Shown piece after piece: positions 21,043 to 32,440 of a stretch of DNA of 64,000 nucleotides. Both the position numbers and the translations under genes were made by a program. Below the pieces are notes generated by a model. The model was not told where the DNA came from, searched no databases, and saw only the letters and a list, made by a program, of their open reading frames with translations. Each line of letters begins with the position of its first letter. The stretch's first letter is position 1. The stretch comes from Aldrovandia affinis (Eukaryota > Chordata > Actinopteri > Notacanthiformes > Halosauridae), in contig JAINUG010000133.1 in assembly GCA_029706075.1 (NCBI GenBank), forward strand, positions 562,501 to 626,500, written 5' to 3'.

Positions 21043-21260
21043 ATTAATAATAATACATTTTATTTATAATGCACTTTTCATTATAAGATATTCTCAAAGT
21101 GCTACAAAAGCATAAAGCAAAGAAAACAAACACAAAGAGGCATAAAAACAAACCCCAGGTTAAGAGAAGGCCTTGTTAAAAAGGAAGGTTTTTAGGGCTG
21201 ATTTAAAAGTGCCCAGATTCTGTGGTTCTCTCAGGTGGTCAGGGAGACACTTCCACAGGC
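21043..21260 (-). mobile_element. Second LINE 3' fragment (TTTATTTATAATGCACTTTTC type)
   Basis: ATTTTATTTATAATGCACTT, AAAGTGCTACAAAAGC and AAGGTTTTTAGGGCTGATTT are typical of teleost LINE 3' ends, read in reverse. No intact protein motif is left. Confidence 0.55.
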
Positions 21261-22034
21261 AGTGCAATGTATACATCACAATTTACACATCACACTTTAT
21301 TTAAGCAGAAGTCTACAGGTTTTCCCCTTCCCTCTCTCTCCTCCTGCAGATACTGTTCATCAATCTTTAAAACAGGTCTCATTCACCGCGCTCAATTCCT
21401 TTACGTATGAGTTGTGCTTTAAGGGTCGCCGTTTAGGATTCTGCTTTTGAGCCGCGTTGTTGTAATCATCTCCTGCGCTTCGTAAATCAACCTGAATAAA
21501 GCTTTCTGCTGACCGGCGCGACAAATGAGACCTTGTTCCTGGTCACCATCATCGGCGTCACCACCACCACCACCACCACCATCAGGGCGATGCCTGTGGC
21601 TCCTCAGAGACTCGCTGTGGGGCTGCAGGTGAGACGGGGCTGTCCCGGCTGGGTGTGTCGTCAGCGTTAGGCCCACGCGCTGTGAGAGGGGCTGATCGGC
21701 GGAGGCGGAGGGAAAAACAAAACGCTCAGAGCCCCCGGGGGCGTGACAGCCGCGAAACCCGTCACGCAGGCTCGGCCACAAACGCTGCGGAGACGGAAAA
21801 ATGTGAAATGTTTTCGTCGACCGTGGGTGTGCGACTAGCCAGACCGGCACCCATCTTGTTTACCTTGGGCTATAGCTCCATAACGTCGTGCTTTTACAAG
21901 AATATTGTCACTTTCTCTTTCAACAAAAATCTAAATCACAAACAGTTCAACACAAGTTTATTTTTAAAGAACCATTGTGTGTGCTCGTATCCTCTTAAGC
22001 AGGCCACTTCTCACGTTTGAGTTTCACACCGGCA

Positions 22035-22375
22035 CAAACGTGTGGTGACATCACCAGACAACACAAATGTGTGGTGACATCACCAGGCAACACAAACGTG
22101 TGGTGACATCACCAGGCAACACAAACGTGTGGTGACATCACCAGGCAACACGAACGTATGGTGACATCACCAGACAGCACAAACGTGTGGTGACATCACC
22201 AGGCAACACAAACGTGTGGTGACATCACCAGGCAACACAAACGTGTGGTGACATCACCAGGCAACACAAACGTGTGGTGACATCACCAGGCAACACAAAC
22301 GTGTGGTGACATCACCAGACAACACAAACGTGTGGTGACATCACCAGGCAACACAAACGTGTGGTGACATCAGCA
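22035..22375. repeat. 29-bp minisatellite, about 12 copies
   Basis: The unit ACGTGTGGTGACATCACCAG + GCAACACAA has few variants. GGTGACATCACC is palindromic and includes a CRE/AP-1-like TGACATCA. Confidence 0.95.
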
Positions 22376-22826
22376 GACAGCACAGGAGCCCAGAACTGGG
22401 AACAGAAGCAGAGCACCATCAGACTCAGAGGCTGAAGGCACAGTCCCGCACATTCAGCCGGGCTGCAGTCCTTCATAAACGGCAGGATTCCTCTGAACAC
22501 AAACACGTCCGTCATAAAACACAAGAAAACCTCAGCGGCAAAAACATTTTGTTGATAGAACCATTTAAATCTAGGACCCTAATCGAAATCGTAAAGGGTA
22601 ATTACCCAAACAACTGCATTGTAATCTCTTCCTATTTGAAAGTGAACATGATATGATTTATGAAACTGTATTATTTGAGGTAAGCAAGCCACTGCTGTTT
22701 CCCTGGTTATGACAAATGAATCACATTATTGGCCTGTTACCAGTGATGACTACACAACTGCAATTATCCATTATAATGATAGATCGGGACAAGGGCTCGT
22801 CCCTCCCTCTCGTTTTAGTGCGGACT

Positions 22827-22965
22827 GCAGATGCGTGGGTGTGGCCTCGGACGAGAGGGGAGGGGGAGCGGGAGCCAATCAGATTTGGATTGTGATGTGT
22901 GGGTGTGGCCTCTGACGAGAGGGGAGAGGGAGCAGGGGCCAATCAGATTTGGATTGTGATGTCAC
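22827..22965. repeat. About 68-bp tandem duplication with CCAAT boxes
   Basis: GTGGGTGTGGCCTCGGACGA and GAGCCAATCAGATTTGGATT occur twice in tandem. Each copy carries CCAATCAG, a perfect NF-Y-type box. Confidence 0.85.
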
Positions 22966-22972
22966 ACAACAT

Positions 22973-23012
22973 TACATTTACATTTACATTTTAAGCATTT
23001 AGCAGACACAAG
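22973..23012 (-). mobile_element. Truncated L2-type SINE/LINE tail
   Basis: Only TTTACATTTACATTTTAAGC followed by ATTTAGCAGACACAAGG remains of the shared tail. Confidence 0.5.
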
Positions 23013-23569
23013 GCCGGTGGCACAGCCAATCGCATCGCCGCTTGTTAACCGCTCCATTAAGGGGAGCGTGTGTGGAAGTGTGAAGCGGAAGAAATGTGCT
23101 GCCTGTGACGGAATGCGCCGGGTTCGATGTTAGGCCACATTCGAAAGTGTGGTAACTTCCTTGGACGCAAGTTTACTGCGTCACTGAGGCCTGACACCAA
23201 TGTTCTCATTAAAATATGGAGGGGAAGCTGGTTTGGATGCTCCTGTAACCTCGAAAACAAAAAAACATCAGCGTCAGTTATACAGGAGGTGATTCTTAAA
23301 CTAAAACCGAGTGACGGTCAGTTAAATAACTCGCCCACTTTTCCCCAGAGGTGACACTGCCCAATTTAGCACAGCCACTCCCTAATAGCAAAAACACAGA
23401 AACAAAGCAAACATGTCATCAAGTGAACCTTGTAAATAAAAAGACAAAAGGCTCTGATTGGAGTAAACAGGGCATTAGCCTGTAGATGACCTCCCCCGCT
23501 CACGCAAGCCGGGTTCACGGGGCCTGCCAGCCGGAGGCAGACGGGACAATTACGCAGAACCTGCGGAGT

Positions 23570-23815
23570 CTGGACCCGACAGACTCTCCCCTCTGGGGGC
23601 CCTGGCGTCCGCTCGCCCCCGCCTGCTCGCCCGCGCGCTCGCCGCCGCCGCCCGCTGTCCCGAGCGTGTCAGAACCGAGACGCCCGGGAGCCAAGACGCC
23701 GCGGCGGCGCACAGAAGTGTCGCTGGCTCGCGGGCGTGGACACACGGGCGCGGAGGAGAGGCCTTCTGCCACGCGTGTCTGCTCCGTCTGCGGGCGCCCT
23801 GCCCGGAGCCCAGAT
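23570..23815. other. CpG-rich patch inside intron 1
   Basis: Dense CpG (GCTCGCCCGCGCGCTCGCCG and similar) over about 240 bp, far from exon 1. It could be an orphan CpG island or alternative promoter. No exon was recognised beside it. Confidence 0.45.
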
Positions 23816-23939
23816 ACACCCTGACATCTTTATTAGCACATTAGGTAATGGAGAGAGAGAGAGAGAGAGGGTTCTGCTAGGGGGGAGAAAAGCAATCCAT
23901 TTAACATGGAGGGCGTCGCAGGGCCCCGACACATACAAG

Positions 23940-24065
23940 AGAACACTTCATTAAACACAAAGGTTTACTGGAAGCTGGCGTCGCCGCACGGCCGGAGGAA
24001 ATTATTTCTGGGAATTAATTTGTTAATTGCCCCGGGCAGGGGGATAAATCCGGGGGATTAGTTTG
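23940..24065. other. Candidate conserved non-coding element
   Basis: Unique sequence with GGAATTAATTTGTTAATTGC and GGGGGATTAGTTTGG in intron 1. Homeodomain-like cores and lack of repeats suggest a regulatory element. Confidence 0.28.
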
Positions 24066-24854
24066 GGCACATGGACTCAGGAGACACGAGTTGCTCTTCT
24101 TCAGGATTACGGGGGAGGGGGATCTGCCCACATTTCTGTCACAGGGGAGCCGACCTCGTACGCAGGGTCAAACTGCCCGCCCTGTAAAACGAGGTGGCTG
24201 ATCTGGCGAGGTGAATCGTTAATCACACGCACTCTCACCAACGCCATCAACGCAAACTACAGCCCCTCCTCCCCCCACCTTGACTTCATTTTACTTCACC
24301 GGCAAGGCGCTGAGCAGGTTACAAAAAGGGCATATGTAATTTAAAACGTACAAAACATAGTGAGGTGGATGTGTGGGAGGGTCCTTCGTCAGTGAATGGA
24401 CAAAGCGCTTCACCAGAATGGGCCCGTTTGTTCTCCTTCACAAACTCCCGATGGTCCCCTGACCTCCTCAATGTGCTGACTGAGCTGCTCGGACTCAACA
24501 GCGGGGCCTTCTTCCTGCTGCCCGCGGACATAGAGAGCGCTGTGTGTGGGGAAACGGGGGCGGGGCAACTCGATGGACAGCTTCCACACCAACCACAAAC
24601 AGCGGTTAGGCCTCCGTGGAGGAGAACACACAGAGAAATAGAGCAAGGCCACTGGATCACCGTGAAGCGACTCACAGGCTCATCAGAAGATGCAGCACGG
24701 CCATTTGAACTATGCCTCCTGTACCGAGGAGAGCCTGGCCATTGTCTCTTAATGTGGCTCATTACTGGGGGGCCGAGACTCAAGCGAAAGGGAAGTTGTT
24801 TGAACGGTTGCCAGCGTTGAGTGATTTCCCCGAGCTGGCCACACTGTCGTCAGA

Positions 24855-24909
24855 GGGGGAGGGGGGAGAGAGAGAGAGAGGAGAGAGAGAGAGAAAGAGA
24901 GAGAGAGAA

Positions 24910-24992
<83 letters not shown>
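24855..24992. repeat. (GA)n microsatellite
   Basis: GA-rich with GAAAGA interruptions and one G-run, intron 1. Confidence 0.93.
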
Positions 24993-24994
<2 letters not shown>

Positions 24995-25171
24995 AGGCTG
25001 AAGACGACTTGCATCTTCCCCCTGGCGCACTCCTCCCGTGAGCGTGTGACAGGGAGAGCTCTTCAGAGACGGGCGCTGCGCTGCGCTGTTCAAAGGCGAC
25101 GTGCCGGACGCTTCATCTCCGAGCGGCGTCTTTGAGGCGTGGTGCGAGGGAGACAGCCGCCGCGCGTCCTC

Positions 25172-25340
25172 GCTGGGGTCACTGTGGCCACTCGCTCGTC
25201 AAACGAGCCCGCTGTCACCACACACCTCTGGCTGGGGTCACTGTGGCCACTCGCTCGTCAAACGAGCCCGCTGTCACCACACACCTCTGGCTGGGGGGGC
25301 CACTCGCTCGTCAACGAGCCGCTGTCACCACACACGACGA
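25172..25340. repeat. About 59-bp tandem repeat, 2.7 copies
   Basis: GGGGTCACTGTGGCCACTCG + CTCGTCAAACGAGCCCGCTG + TCACCACACACCTCTGGCT, the last copy shortened. Each copy holds the small palindrome CTCGTCAAACGAG. Confidence 0.88.
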
Positions 25341-25689
25341 CGACCCAGAAACGCACAGCTGCCCCCCCCCCTCTCCCCCCGAGGTTTAAACGAGCCAATC
25401 AAAGTCAGCTGTTTTTCCACACGCTCATCAAATCGCGGCAGGTGACCGAGGCGTAAACAGCGTTACTGAAATGTGCTTGCGGGTTATTTTTTTTACGGTT
25501 TCGCTGCGCTGTTGGTTAGATTTCGCCTTTGGCAAACTGGTGCTTAACACTTTGGCCATCACACAGGAGATCAAGAGGCCACATTTCCTGCCTGGCAACA
25601 GGCAGCCCAATGAGGAAGGGGTGTACTGGGGGCGGGAGGTGGTCGGCTGCCGTAGGCACTTACGACCACTTCAACAGTTCAGCGCGCGG

Positions 25690-25905
25690 CACTCTTTAAC
25701 CTCTTCCCCTTTTTGGATTAGCTGAACAATTTCCTCTCTGGCACGGAAAACGATTATGCCCACGAATTGTCCAGCAAATGTACATTTCCATGTAGGCGCC
25801 GAAGAGGGGGAATCAAATAATAATTGACGGGAAATGACTTTAAGTGGATTGTTTATAAGGCGTTAGCCACACATTGTTTATCAAACTCTGATAATTTCCT
25901 GTTTC
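25690..25905. other. Candidate conserved non-coding element
   Basis: Unique 215-bp block with AAATAATAATTGACGGG, TTGTTTATAAGG and TTGTTTATCAAAC (forkhead-like TGTTTA twice). It is clean of repeats and lies between minisatellite and SINE sequence in intron 1. Confidence 0.3.
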
Positions 25906-26344
25906 CTTTTTGCGGAGCGGAGTGGGGCGGGGGGGGGGAGATGGGGAGGTGAGAGAGGTGACTGGGGAGCAGCTCCGCCCTGGATGCCAGGATGGGGGGT
26001 TGCTGCTGGGTTGCTGCTGAGTCGGAGCCAGATCGTGTTACTCGCACGACGAGCACAACCCCCGGCCTCCAGCGGCACACGGAAACGCCATCCCATAATA
26101 CCTTTTCAGGGGGCCCGACATTACATAACGCATCAGCGCTTTACCGTGTCGAGAATATTGCCTTCCCTCCGCGGGTAATCGCATTACCGCCGACCGTGTG
26201 GCGGGAGAGGAAGAGGGAAGGGAGGGAAGGAGGCGCCCAAAATCACATCCAATCGGGAGCCGTCAAAGGGCCCACGCTCAAGAGACAGAGAGGAGACGCA
26301 GGAGTGAGGGAGACAGAGAGACACTCTTGTTGGTTTCCGTGAAG

Positions 26345-26635
26345 GTGTGCGGTGGCCTCGCAGTTACAACGTTTGACGCTGGCCACTGCGACGGGGGTTC
26401 GATTCCACCGGTAGCACCAGTATGGGCTCTGGCCAGGAGTGCCACTAGGGGGCGGCAATTGGCTGTCCACCCCAGGGAGGGGGGAGGGAAGCCGATATGA
26501 GCTCGCTGCGTATAGGAGTGGCTCTGGAGTACCGGAGGTACATCGCCTTTGTCACTGCCGGTCTCAGGGCTATGGCAGTGAACTCACAATACGAGGGGGC
26601 GATTGACATGAAAAGAGAGAGTGTAATTGCCACAA
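26345..26635 (+). mobile_element. SINE family A, copy 8, with CTCF-like motif
   Basis: This is the only near-complete copy on the plus strand. The head has GACGGGGGTTCGATTCCACC as B-box, the body has CCACTAGGGGGC, and the end is AACTCACAATACGAGGGGGC before a truncated tail. It lies in intron 1. Confidence 0.75.
26442..26453 (+). promoter_or_regulatory. CTCF-like core inside SINE A copy 8
   Basis: CCACTAGGGGGC, extended to GCCACTAGGGGGCGGCA, is a near-ideal CTCF core. Confidence 0.5.
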
Positions 26636-28287
26636 AGGCTGCAGTCTTTCCATCGGCACAGCCCAAGAGAACACAATCCCTTAATCCGCGCTGGAATGCC
26701 CAGCGGCCGTATGGGTCTCCAGTTCAGCCGAGCTGCTGATCGCTGGGCCGCTGATCGCTGGGACGCTGATCTCTGTACACCCGCCGGACCCGCACTCCGG
26801 TCTCATGCCGACCCGCGCAGTTCTACACGACATTCTGCAGGAAAGGGCTGTTAGGTGGCGGGGGGGTTTAACCCTTCGTGAACGTCAGAATCGGCTAGTG
26901 AAAGCCAGAGGTTCAGAGAGATTTGATGGAGATAAAAGTGAACGACCTGGTTCATATTTTCCTGCGATTGGCTGTGCTTTACTGCCGAGCTTGTCAAAAG
27001 CGAACAGCTGTTATTTGTAAGCAATTACTGGGCCTTCGATGGCTGCCAGGGAGCTTTTCTGACTGACTGAGAACTCTTGTAGTCTTGTTGAAAATGCTGT
27101 TTACTACAGCGCCGCATCACAAAAACAAATACAACAAGCAGGTCAACAAGACAAACAAACGGTATTGTGCAAGGATGTTTTTCTCTTTACCCACAATGCA
27201 TCTACGCCTTTCTTTGCAACCTTTGGAAAGGCCTTTATCTAAAAATTTAAATTTGCACAACAAATACTTGAATGATAATAATACATGTCTAATTTCAACC
27301 CTACTCTGATTATCGCCGATCTTCTGAAGTATCCTCACTTCAGCAGTGCCCCGGGAAATGAACTAGCATCCCTCCGGTTTCCAGTTCATTGTTTTTTAGT
27401 TTTGGCCTTCCTGGGATTCGAACCAGCAACCCTCCGCTTGCCAGCGCGTGTCGCTAAACCACTGAGCCACTGCCGCAGGGCAGGCGCTCCTGTTACCCAC
27501 AGTACAGACAATCAAACAATCCACTCAGCGAACGAAGTGAATCAACATTCTACCCAGAAACCCCACAAAGCCAGGAGAACTGGGCTGGACTCTCTTGGCT
27601 CTTTCTCTCTTTCTCTTTCCAGTCAAGAGACTCATACCTTCAACAACTTGAGTTCCAGTTCATCAAAATCTGCGAACAATGGTGGAGAAAAACAGGTCGC
27701 AGAAGCCAGACTGGGCCGGGACCTGTTCCTTAATGACCGCTTCCTTTCGGCGAGGAAAACAACATATTTGTGTGAAAGGTGAAAGCCCGGAGCGGCCGCC
27801 ATAAATAACACAGTTCTGCTGCCAACCTCTACACGCAACCGGTTTGAGGCGAGCAAAAAGACGCACACAAAAAGAACAAGCTGTTTTACCACTTCCTTCC
27901 TTCAGAAGAAAAGTGGGCCCACAGACAAAGGGAGAAAGCGTGTTTCCTGTCTCACGCACACCACTCATTTGCCACTTAATTAAAAACAACCGGATAAAAG
28001 ACAACTCAAAGGTTACTGTAAATGTAAGAAGAAAAGAAGAAAAAAAAAAAATACTGGCAGCTTTGACGCATGTGATATTTACACAGTTCCAAAAGAGCCG
28101 TTATACTCTTTATGCGTTATCGGTGATGGGTGGGAACGACTCCCACTCCACCAATTTATTATCCTTTAATGGGCACAAATCAACGCAGCTGCTTATGAAC
28201 AGATCTCATATCTCCAGCACACATCCTTTTGGGCTCTGGGCTAGAGAGGAGATTTCTTTTGTTGTTGTTTTTTCTTTCAATCGGGGG
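26636..28287. other. Intron 1, mostly unique
   Basis: Only the tRNA-like SINE head at 27400-27482 is recognisable. The rest is unique non-coding DNA. Confidence 0.5.
27400..27482 (-). mobile_element. tRNA-like SINE head, family D, copy 1
   Basis: The minus strand reads GCGGCAGTGGCTCAGTGGTT (A-box), then GCTGGTTCGAATCCCAGG (B-box). The spacing is that of a tRNA-derived pol III promoter, but no tRNA cloverleaf with an anticodon could be supported, so I call it a SINE head. Confidence 0.6.
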
Positions 28288-28365
28288 TTGTGTGTGTGTG
28301 TGTGTGTGTGTGTGTCTGTGTGTGTGTGTGTGTGTATGTGTGTGTGTGCGTGTGTGTGTGTGTGA
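28288..28365. repeat. (GT)n microsatellite
   Basis: GT repeat with C and A interruptions, intron 1. Confidence 0.93.
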
Positions 28366-29951
28366 GTAAGTGATACAAAACAGAGGCATACGTGACAAGA
28401 AAATGCAAAAATAAATATGACAAAGCAACAGAAGACCGAAAAGGAGAAGATGATAAATTCTCCAGCGCCGGGTTTTAATCGCGGATCAAAGCGGCGGTGC
28501 GGTGCGGTGCAGCCAGGCTGTCTAGACTGCAGTCTGTTTCAGGAAGCCCTCCGTCGCGTGTAAACCAACATCTGCAAGGCGCGTTAATCACACACGCGAG
28601 CCCCTTCCTCACTCACTCCGCCCGCGCTCCTGCCACTGGGACGCTCCCGCTCAGCCCGCTACGGCGGTGCATGACAAGGGACCCTACTAACGGGGGGAGG
28701 GGGGAAGCTATTAAGTGTCAAAGATGGACCAATTGCAGTGACAACAGACTGCGATGGCGCATTCCTTCCCCCTCCCCACACTTGGCATCCCAGCCCCTGA
28801 AATTGTGCATGTTGCAATACCATGCAACACTGCGCCGCCGTTCTCTGCCAGCTAATACTGGGCATGTTCATTCACTGTGTTTTTGCAAAAACCCCCTCAG
28901 GTTGGCCAGCTAAATTATTCATAAGACACAAGGTAGATGATTTTGTTTTTGGAGACAGCACGAGCGCTGCCGCTTCCCGCCGTACTGAAAGACGAGCAGA
29001 TGTCACGGCGTGGCAGGGCGACAGATGATTGTATTCGTCGAGTACCCCGGCTCGTTTCAAGCCCGACTACAAAGCGTGATGGCGCGCGCAAGGACGCAGA
29101 AAATTTGAGGTGTGATTTTATTTTATTTTTTCTCTCTCTTCAAAATTTGCAGCAAGAATAATGAGCAGAGAAATGCTTTTGTGTTCTTCCCCCTCCCCCC
29201 CCCTCTTCCATTCCTGTCAGCCGGGAGAAAAACGCACGTTGCCAAGACTTTTACTTTATAATTACCACCGACGCTTACCGCCAGCAGGCAGGTTTGTTTA
29301 TCCTGGCCAAAACACAAAACAGCAAAGGATCTCGGTTGACCACAAAAGGAAGTGCCACACCGTTTATACGGGTGGAAGGCTTACGACTCATTCAAGGGTA
29401 AAACCGAAAGGTTATTTTCGTGTAAAATACAAATAACTCAAAACGATGTGTCGCTTTTCTTCTCCTCCTTTTCCGTTTCACCTGAGGGGACATTTCTTCA
29501 GTACTTTCAAGGTAAGGTTTACTCCGGGTTAAAGGTCAACTGACTGGCGCTCCAGGGAATCCACTTTAACGATAGGAGGTGGAAGTGACGTGCGACCTCA
29601 GCAGTTATACCCCATATTGTGGCCGTTTAGAACATTCAAAAACATGCTTTTGTAGCCAATGGCAATCGTGCGGTTTTAAACTGCGTTCTTACGTTGAGCG
29701 ATCCGCTACCTCCAACCAAGAAAACCTTTTGGCCATATTGCAATGAGTGTTTATCAATGACTCCTACTGCAGGTCAGTTTGTGACCGACGTGGAGCCTTG
29801 CTGCACACAACACTCTTCGGCATGTAGGCCAAATAAAGTCCAGAGGAGCGTGGCATACAAGGAGAAATTTCTTAATAAGACTAAAATGTCACCTTTTGCA
29901 CACAATCGCACTGTAACCTGTAAAACCACAGCCTCTGCATTAGGGGCACAG
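28366..29951. other. Intron 1, unique sequence
   Basis: No repeats seen. The block 28690-28960 has the look of conserved non-coding DNA (CTAAATTATTCATAAGACAC), without proof. Confidence 0.45.
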
Positions 29952-30135
29952 TAATGAGTCAAACGACCCTTCTAAAACTAGTAATGAGTGAACGAACTAC
30001 CCTTCTAAAACTAGTAATGAGTCAAACGACCCTTCTAAAACTAGTAATGAGTGAACGAACTACCCTTCTAAAACTAGTAATGAGTCAAACGACCCTTCTG
30101 AAACTAGTAATGACTCAACGAACGACCCTCCTAAA
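29952..30135. repeat. Alternating 30/33-bp minisatellite
   Basis: GTAATGAGTCAAACGACCCT and GTAATGAGTGAACGAACTAC forms alternate, each followed by TCTAAAACTA, so the real period is a 63-bp dimer. Confidence 0.88.
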
Positions 30136-31164
30136 ACGCACGCTACCCTTATTGAATCTGTGCGCGGAGGCACCGTTCCTCTGAGCGGCTGGGTTAGTTA
30201 CTGTGGGCAGTGCACGGGTGAGTGAAATGAGAGCGGGTGTGGGATGTCCTCCCCACCTGTGACTGTGTCGGGCTTGGCATAACTCCAGGAGAGTTGAGGA
30301 GGAGAATAACTGAGGACAGCGTGTGCCAGGGATCTTTAGCTACCTGTTGGGTTTCGGTTCACACAGTCCTGCGTAGGACGGATCGCTCAGGGCCCAGAGG
30401 TGCAGCACGCAGCCCGGTCGCCCCTGGCGCACGCCAGACGCAACGATTTGGCTTTCAAAATCGTTTTAATCTCACCATCTTTGACTGCGAACAAGTCTTT
30501 GCATACGTCCTGCAGCCCACACTGTTCCGGACCGCGCTGAGATCGCTCAGGTGCCATGCGCCCTGTTGACTGCTTCGTGTAACCTCACCTTCCGACATGA
30601 ATATCACTCAAAAGACATCAGCTCCGCACGTAGCTATTCGTTTCTCATGCACAGCGAGCGCGGCGATAATGATCGCGGGACACGGAACACGCCGATGTCA
30701 CCTGGTGACGGTTGTTGTGGAAACGCTTGATGGAAAGGTTTTCGCCACCTCTGGTCAGACAAAGCCTCCGGTCTTTTGTAGGTCACGCTGTCGCATCGCG
30801 GCTCGCGTCCTCTAAAAACGAAGGTGGGCTTCGGAGCACGGGAAAGCAAACAAACACCACGGGACCGGTAACACAGGAGGACTGCTGCTCTGATATTTGA
30901 TATTTGGCTGGTGAAGGACCTGTCGGCGTGCCATTAAAGAGTCATGCAAACAGCGGGCCCCTGGGATCCTATCTGCCTGGGGATTAGGGTGAGAGAACCG
31001 TGGAGTAAATAAGCTCTCCGTCCCCCAGAGGTTTTCCGGTCCGTAAATCCTGCCCCTGAAGCAATGCCTGTGCTTTCTGCGTGCACCCCATAATACTCCG
31101 CAGGAACACACCTGCATGAGGCGTTAGGTGCTCTCCAGGTTTTGAACTGAAAAAAATATATAAA
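30136..31164. other. Intron 1, unique sequence
   Basis: No repeat or coding signal. GCCTGGGGATTAGGGTGAG near 30980 carries a GGATTA homeodomain-type core. Confidence 0.45.
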
Positions 31165-31545
31165 TTATTAAGAATTTGTTTCTGATTTTATCACATTTTC
31201 TCCCAATTTAGTAGCCAATTACACCCTCTCCTTCTCATGTCAATCCCCCGCTCGCATTCTGAGTTCGCTGCTGCAGTCCTGAGACCAGCAGTGACAAAGG
31301 CGAAGTACCGCCTCCTCCGAGCCGGCACTCGCCAAGCTGTTGACCGTACCTCCGGTCCATTAGAGCCACTCCTATACGCAGCGAACTCATGTCGGCTTCC
31401 CTCCCCACTCCCTGGGGCGGACAGCCAACTGCCGCCCCCTAGTGGCACTCCCAGCCAGAGCTGACTCTGGTGCGGCCGGTGGAATCAAACCCCGGTCGCA
31501 GTGGCCAGCGTCGAGCGTTGTAACCGCGAGATCCCCCCGGGAGGC
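31165..31545 (-). mobile_element. SINE family A, copy 5, with CTCF-like motif
   Basis: This is a full-length copy in intron 1, with AT tail, body and tRNA-like head (ACCGGGGTTTGATTCCACC as B-box on the minus strand). The body contains GTGCCACTAGGGGGCGGCA on the minus strand, a close match to the CTCF core. Confidence 0.8.
31434..31445 (-). promoter_or_regulatory. CTCF-like core inside SINE A copy 5
   Basis: On the minus strand it reads CCACTAGGGGGC, the same sequence at the same place in the SINE body as at 26442. Confidence 0.5.
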
Positions 31546-31639
31546 CCTGTACTTTTTAACACCGCTGCACAAGACTTCAGAATTTGCCGTTACAGCTGAA
31601 AGGACACCCAGCAGCGCGGACAGGAGAAGAGCGCGCTGC

Positions 31640-31722
31640 CAGTTAAAGAGGTGAAGCTGCCAGTTAAAGAGGTGAAGCTGCCAGTTAAAGAGGTGAAGCT
31701 GCCAGTTAAAGAGGTGAAGCTG
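31640..31722. repeat. 21-bp minisatellite, 4 copies
   Basis: The unit GCCAGTTAAAGAGGTGAAGCT is nearly perfect. It lies just beyond SINE A copy 5. Confidence 0.93.
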
Positions 31723-32259
31723 CCGGGCCCGCCGCCCTTTCGGCGGAAGCCAGAGGTGGAAATCCATTACGAGGAGCCTTGTGCACTAATGTGTCTGGAT
31801 TACCCCGAGTAATAAACCAATACACATTTTAACTGTGCTCTGCCAGGGCCCTTCTCGTCGGGAAGCGGAGGGTAATACAGTAATTGTAGTTGCTGAAGAA
31901 CTGCTTAAAATTCAGGACAGAAGCAGGGGGATTTCACAACACCCGCTGAAGACACCGTTTAAAGGAGCTGTTTTTCCTCGCTCTGCAAATTGGGGCTTTG
32001 CGTGGAGAGAGGGGAGGAGGAGGAGGAGGACGCTGTTCTTGCGCCTGGCGAGCGACTCGGTTTACCAGCACGCCGCCTGCCTGCTGGGGCGCAGGACTGG
32101 AACGGGGAGGGGTGCGATCCGAAATGTAAATCAGACTCAGACTCTGAGCAGGAAGATAAAACGCGATCGCTGTCAACAGGGCAGCTGTAACACATCAAAC
32201 TCAGCCCAGTGGAGGAGTGGGGAGAAAAAACGCTTCAATCGAAAGTTGAACATCAACAT

Positions 32260-32440
32260 TTCACTGAGGACTAAAAATAGCATGTTAAAACTGCCCTGGA
32301 GCAAAAACACATGGAATATAATGCGGTCTCCCTGCTGTTGGCCTGCGTGGAACATGCATTTTTGATGGCGAGCGACTTCCGTGAAACAACGCAGGCCATT
32401 AAGTGCTGCTTTCCAGTGCCACGCATGCATGTCAATGGTG
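32260..32440. other. Candidate conserved non-coding element
   Basis: Unique block with TAAAAATAGCATG (MEF2-like CTAAAAATAG) and AACATGCATTTTTGATGGC, in intron 1. Confidence 0.25.

Noticed and set aside
22035..22375. CRISPR-like array
   Set aside because: Units are directly adjacent with no spacers, in vertebrate intronic DNA. It is a minisatellite.
27400..27482. Genuine tRNA gene
   Set aside because: A- and B-box spacing is right, but the stems do not pair as a tRNA and a sister copy occurs at 54712. It is a SINE head.
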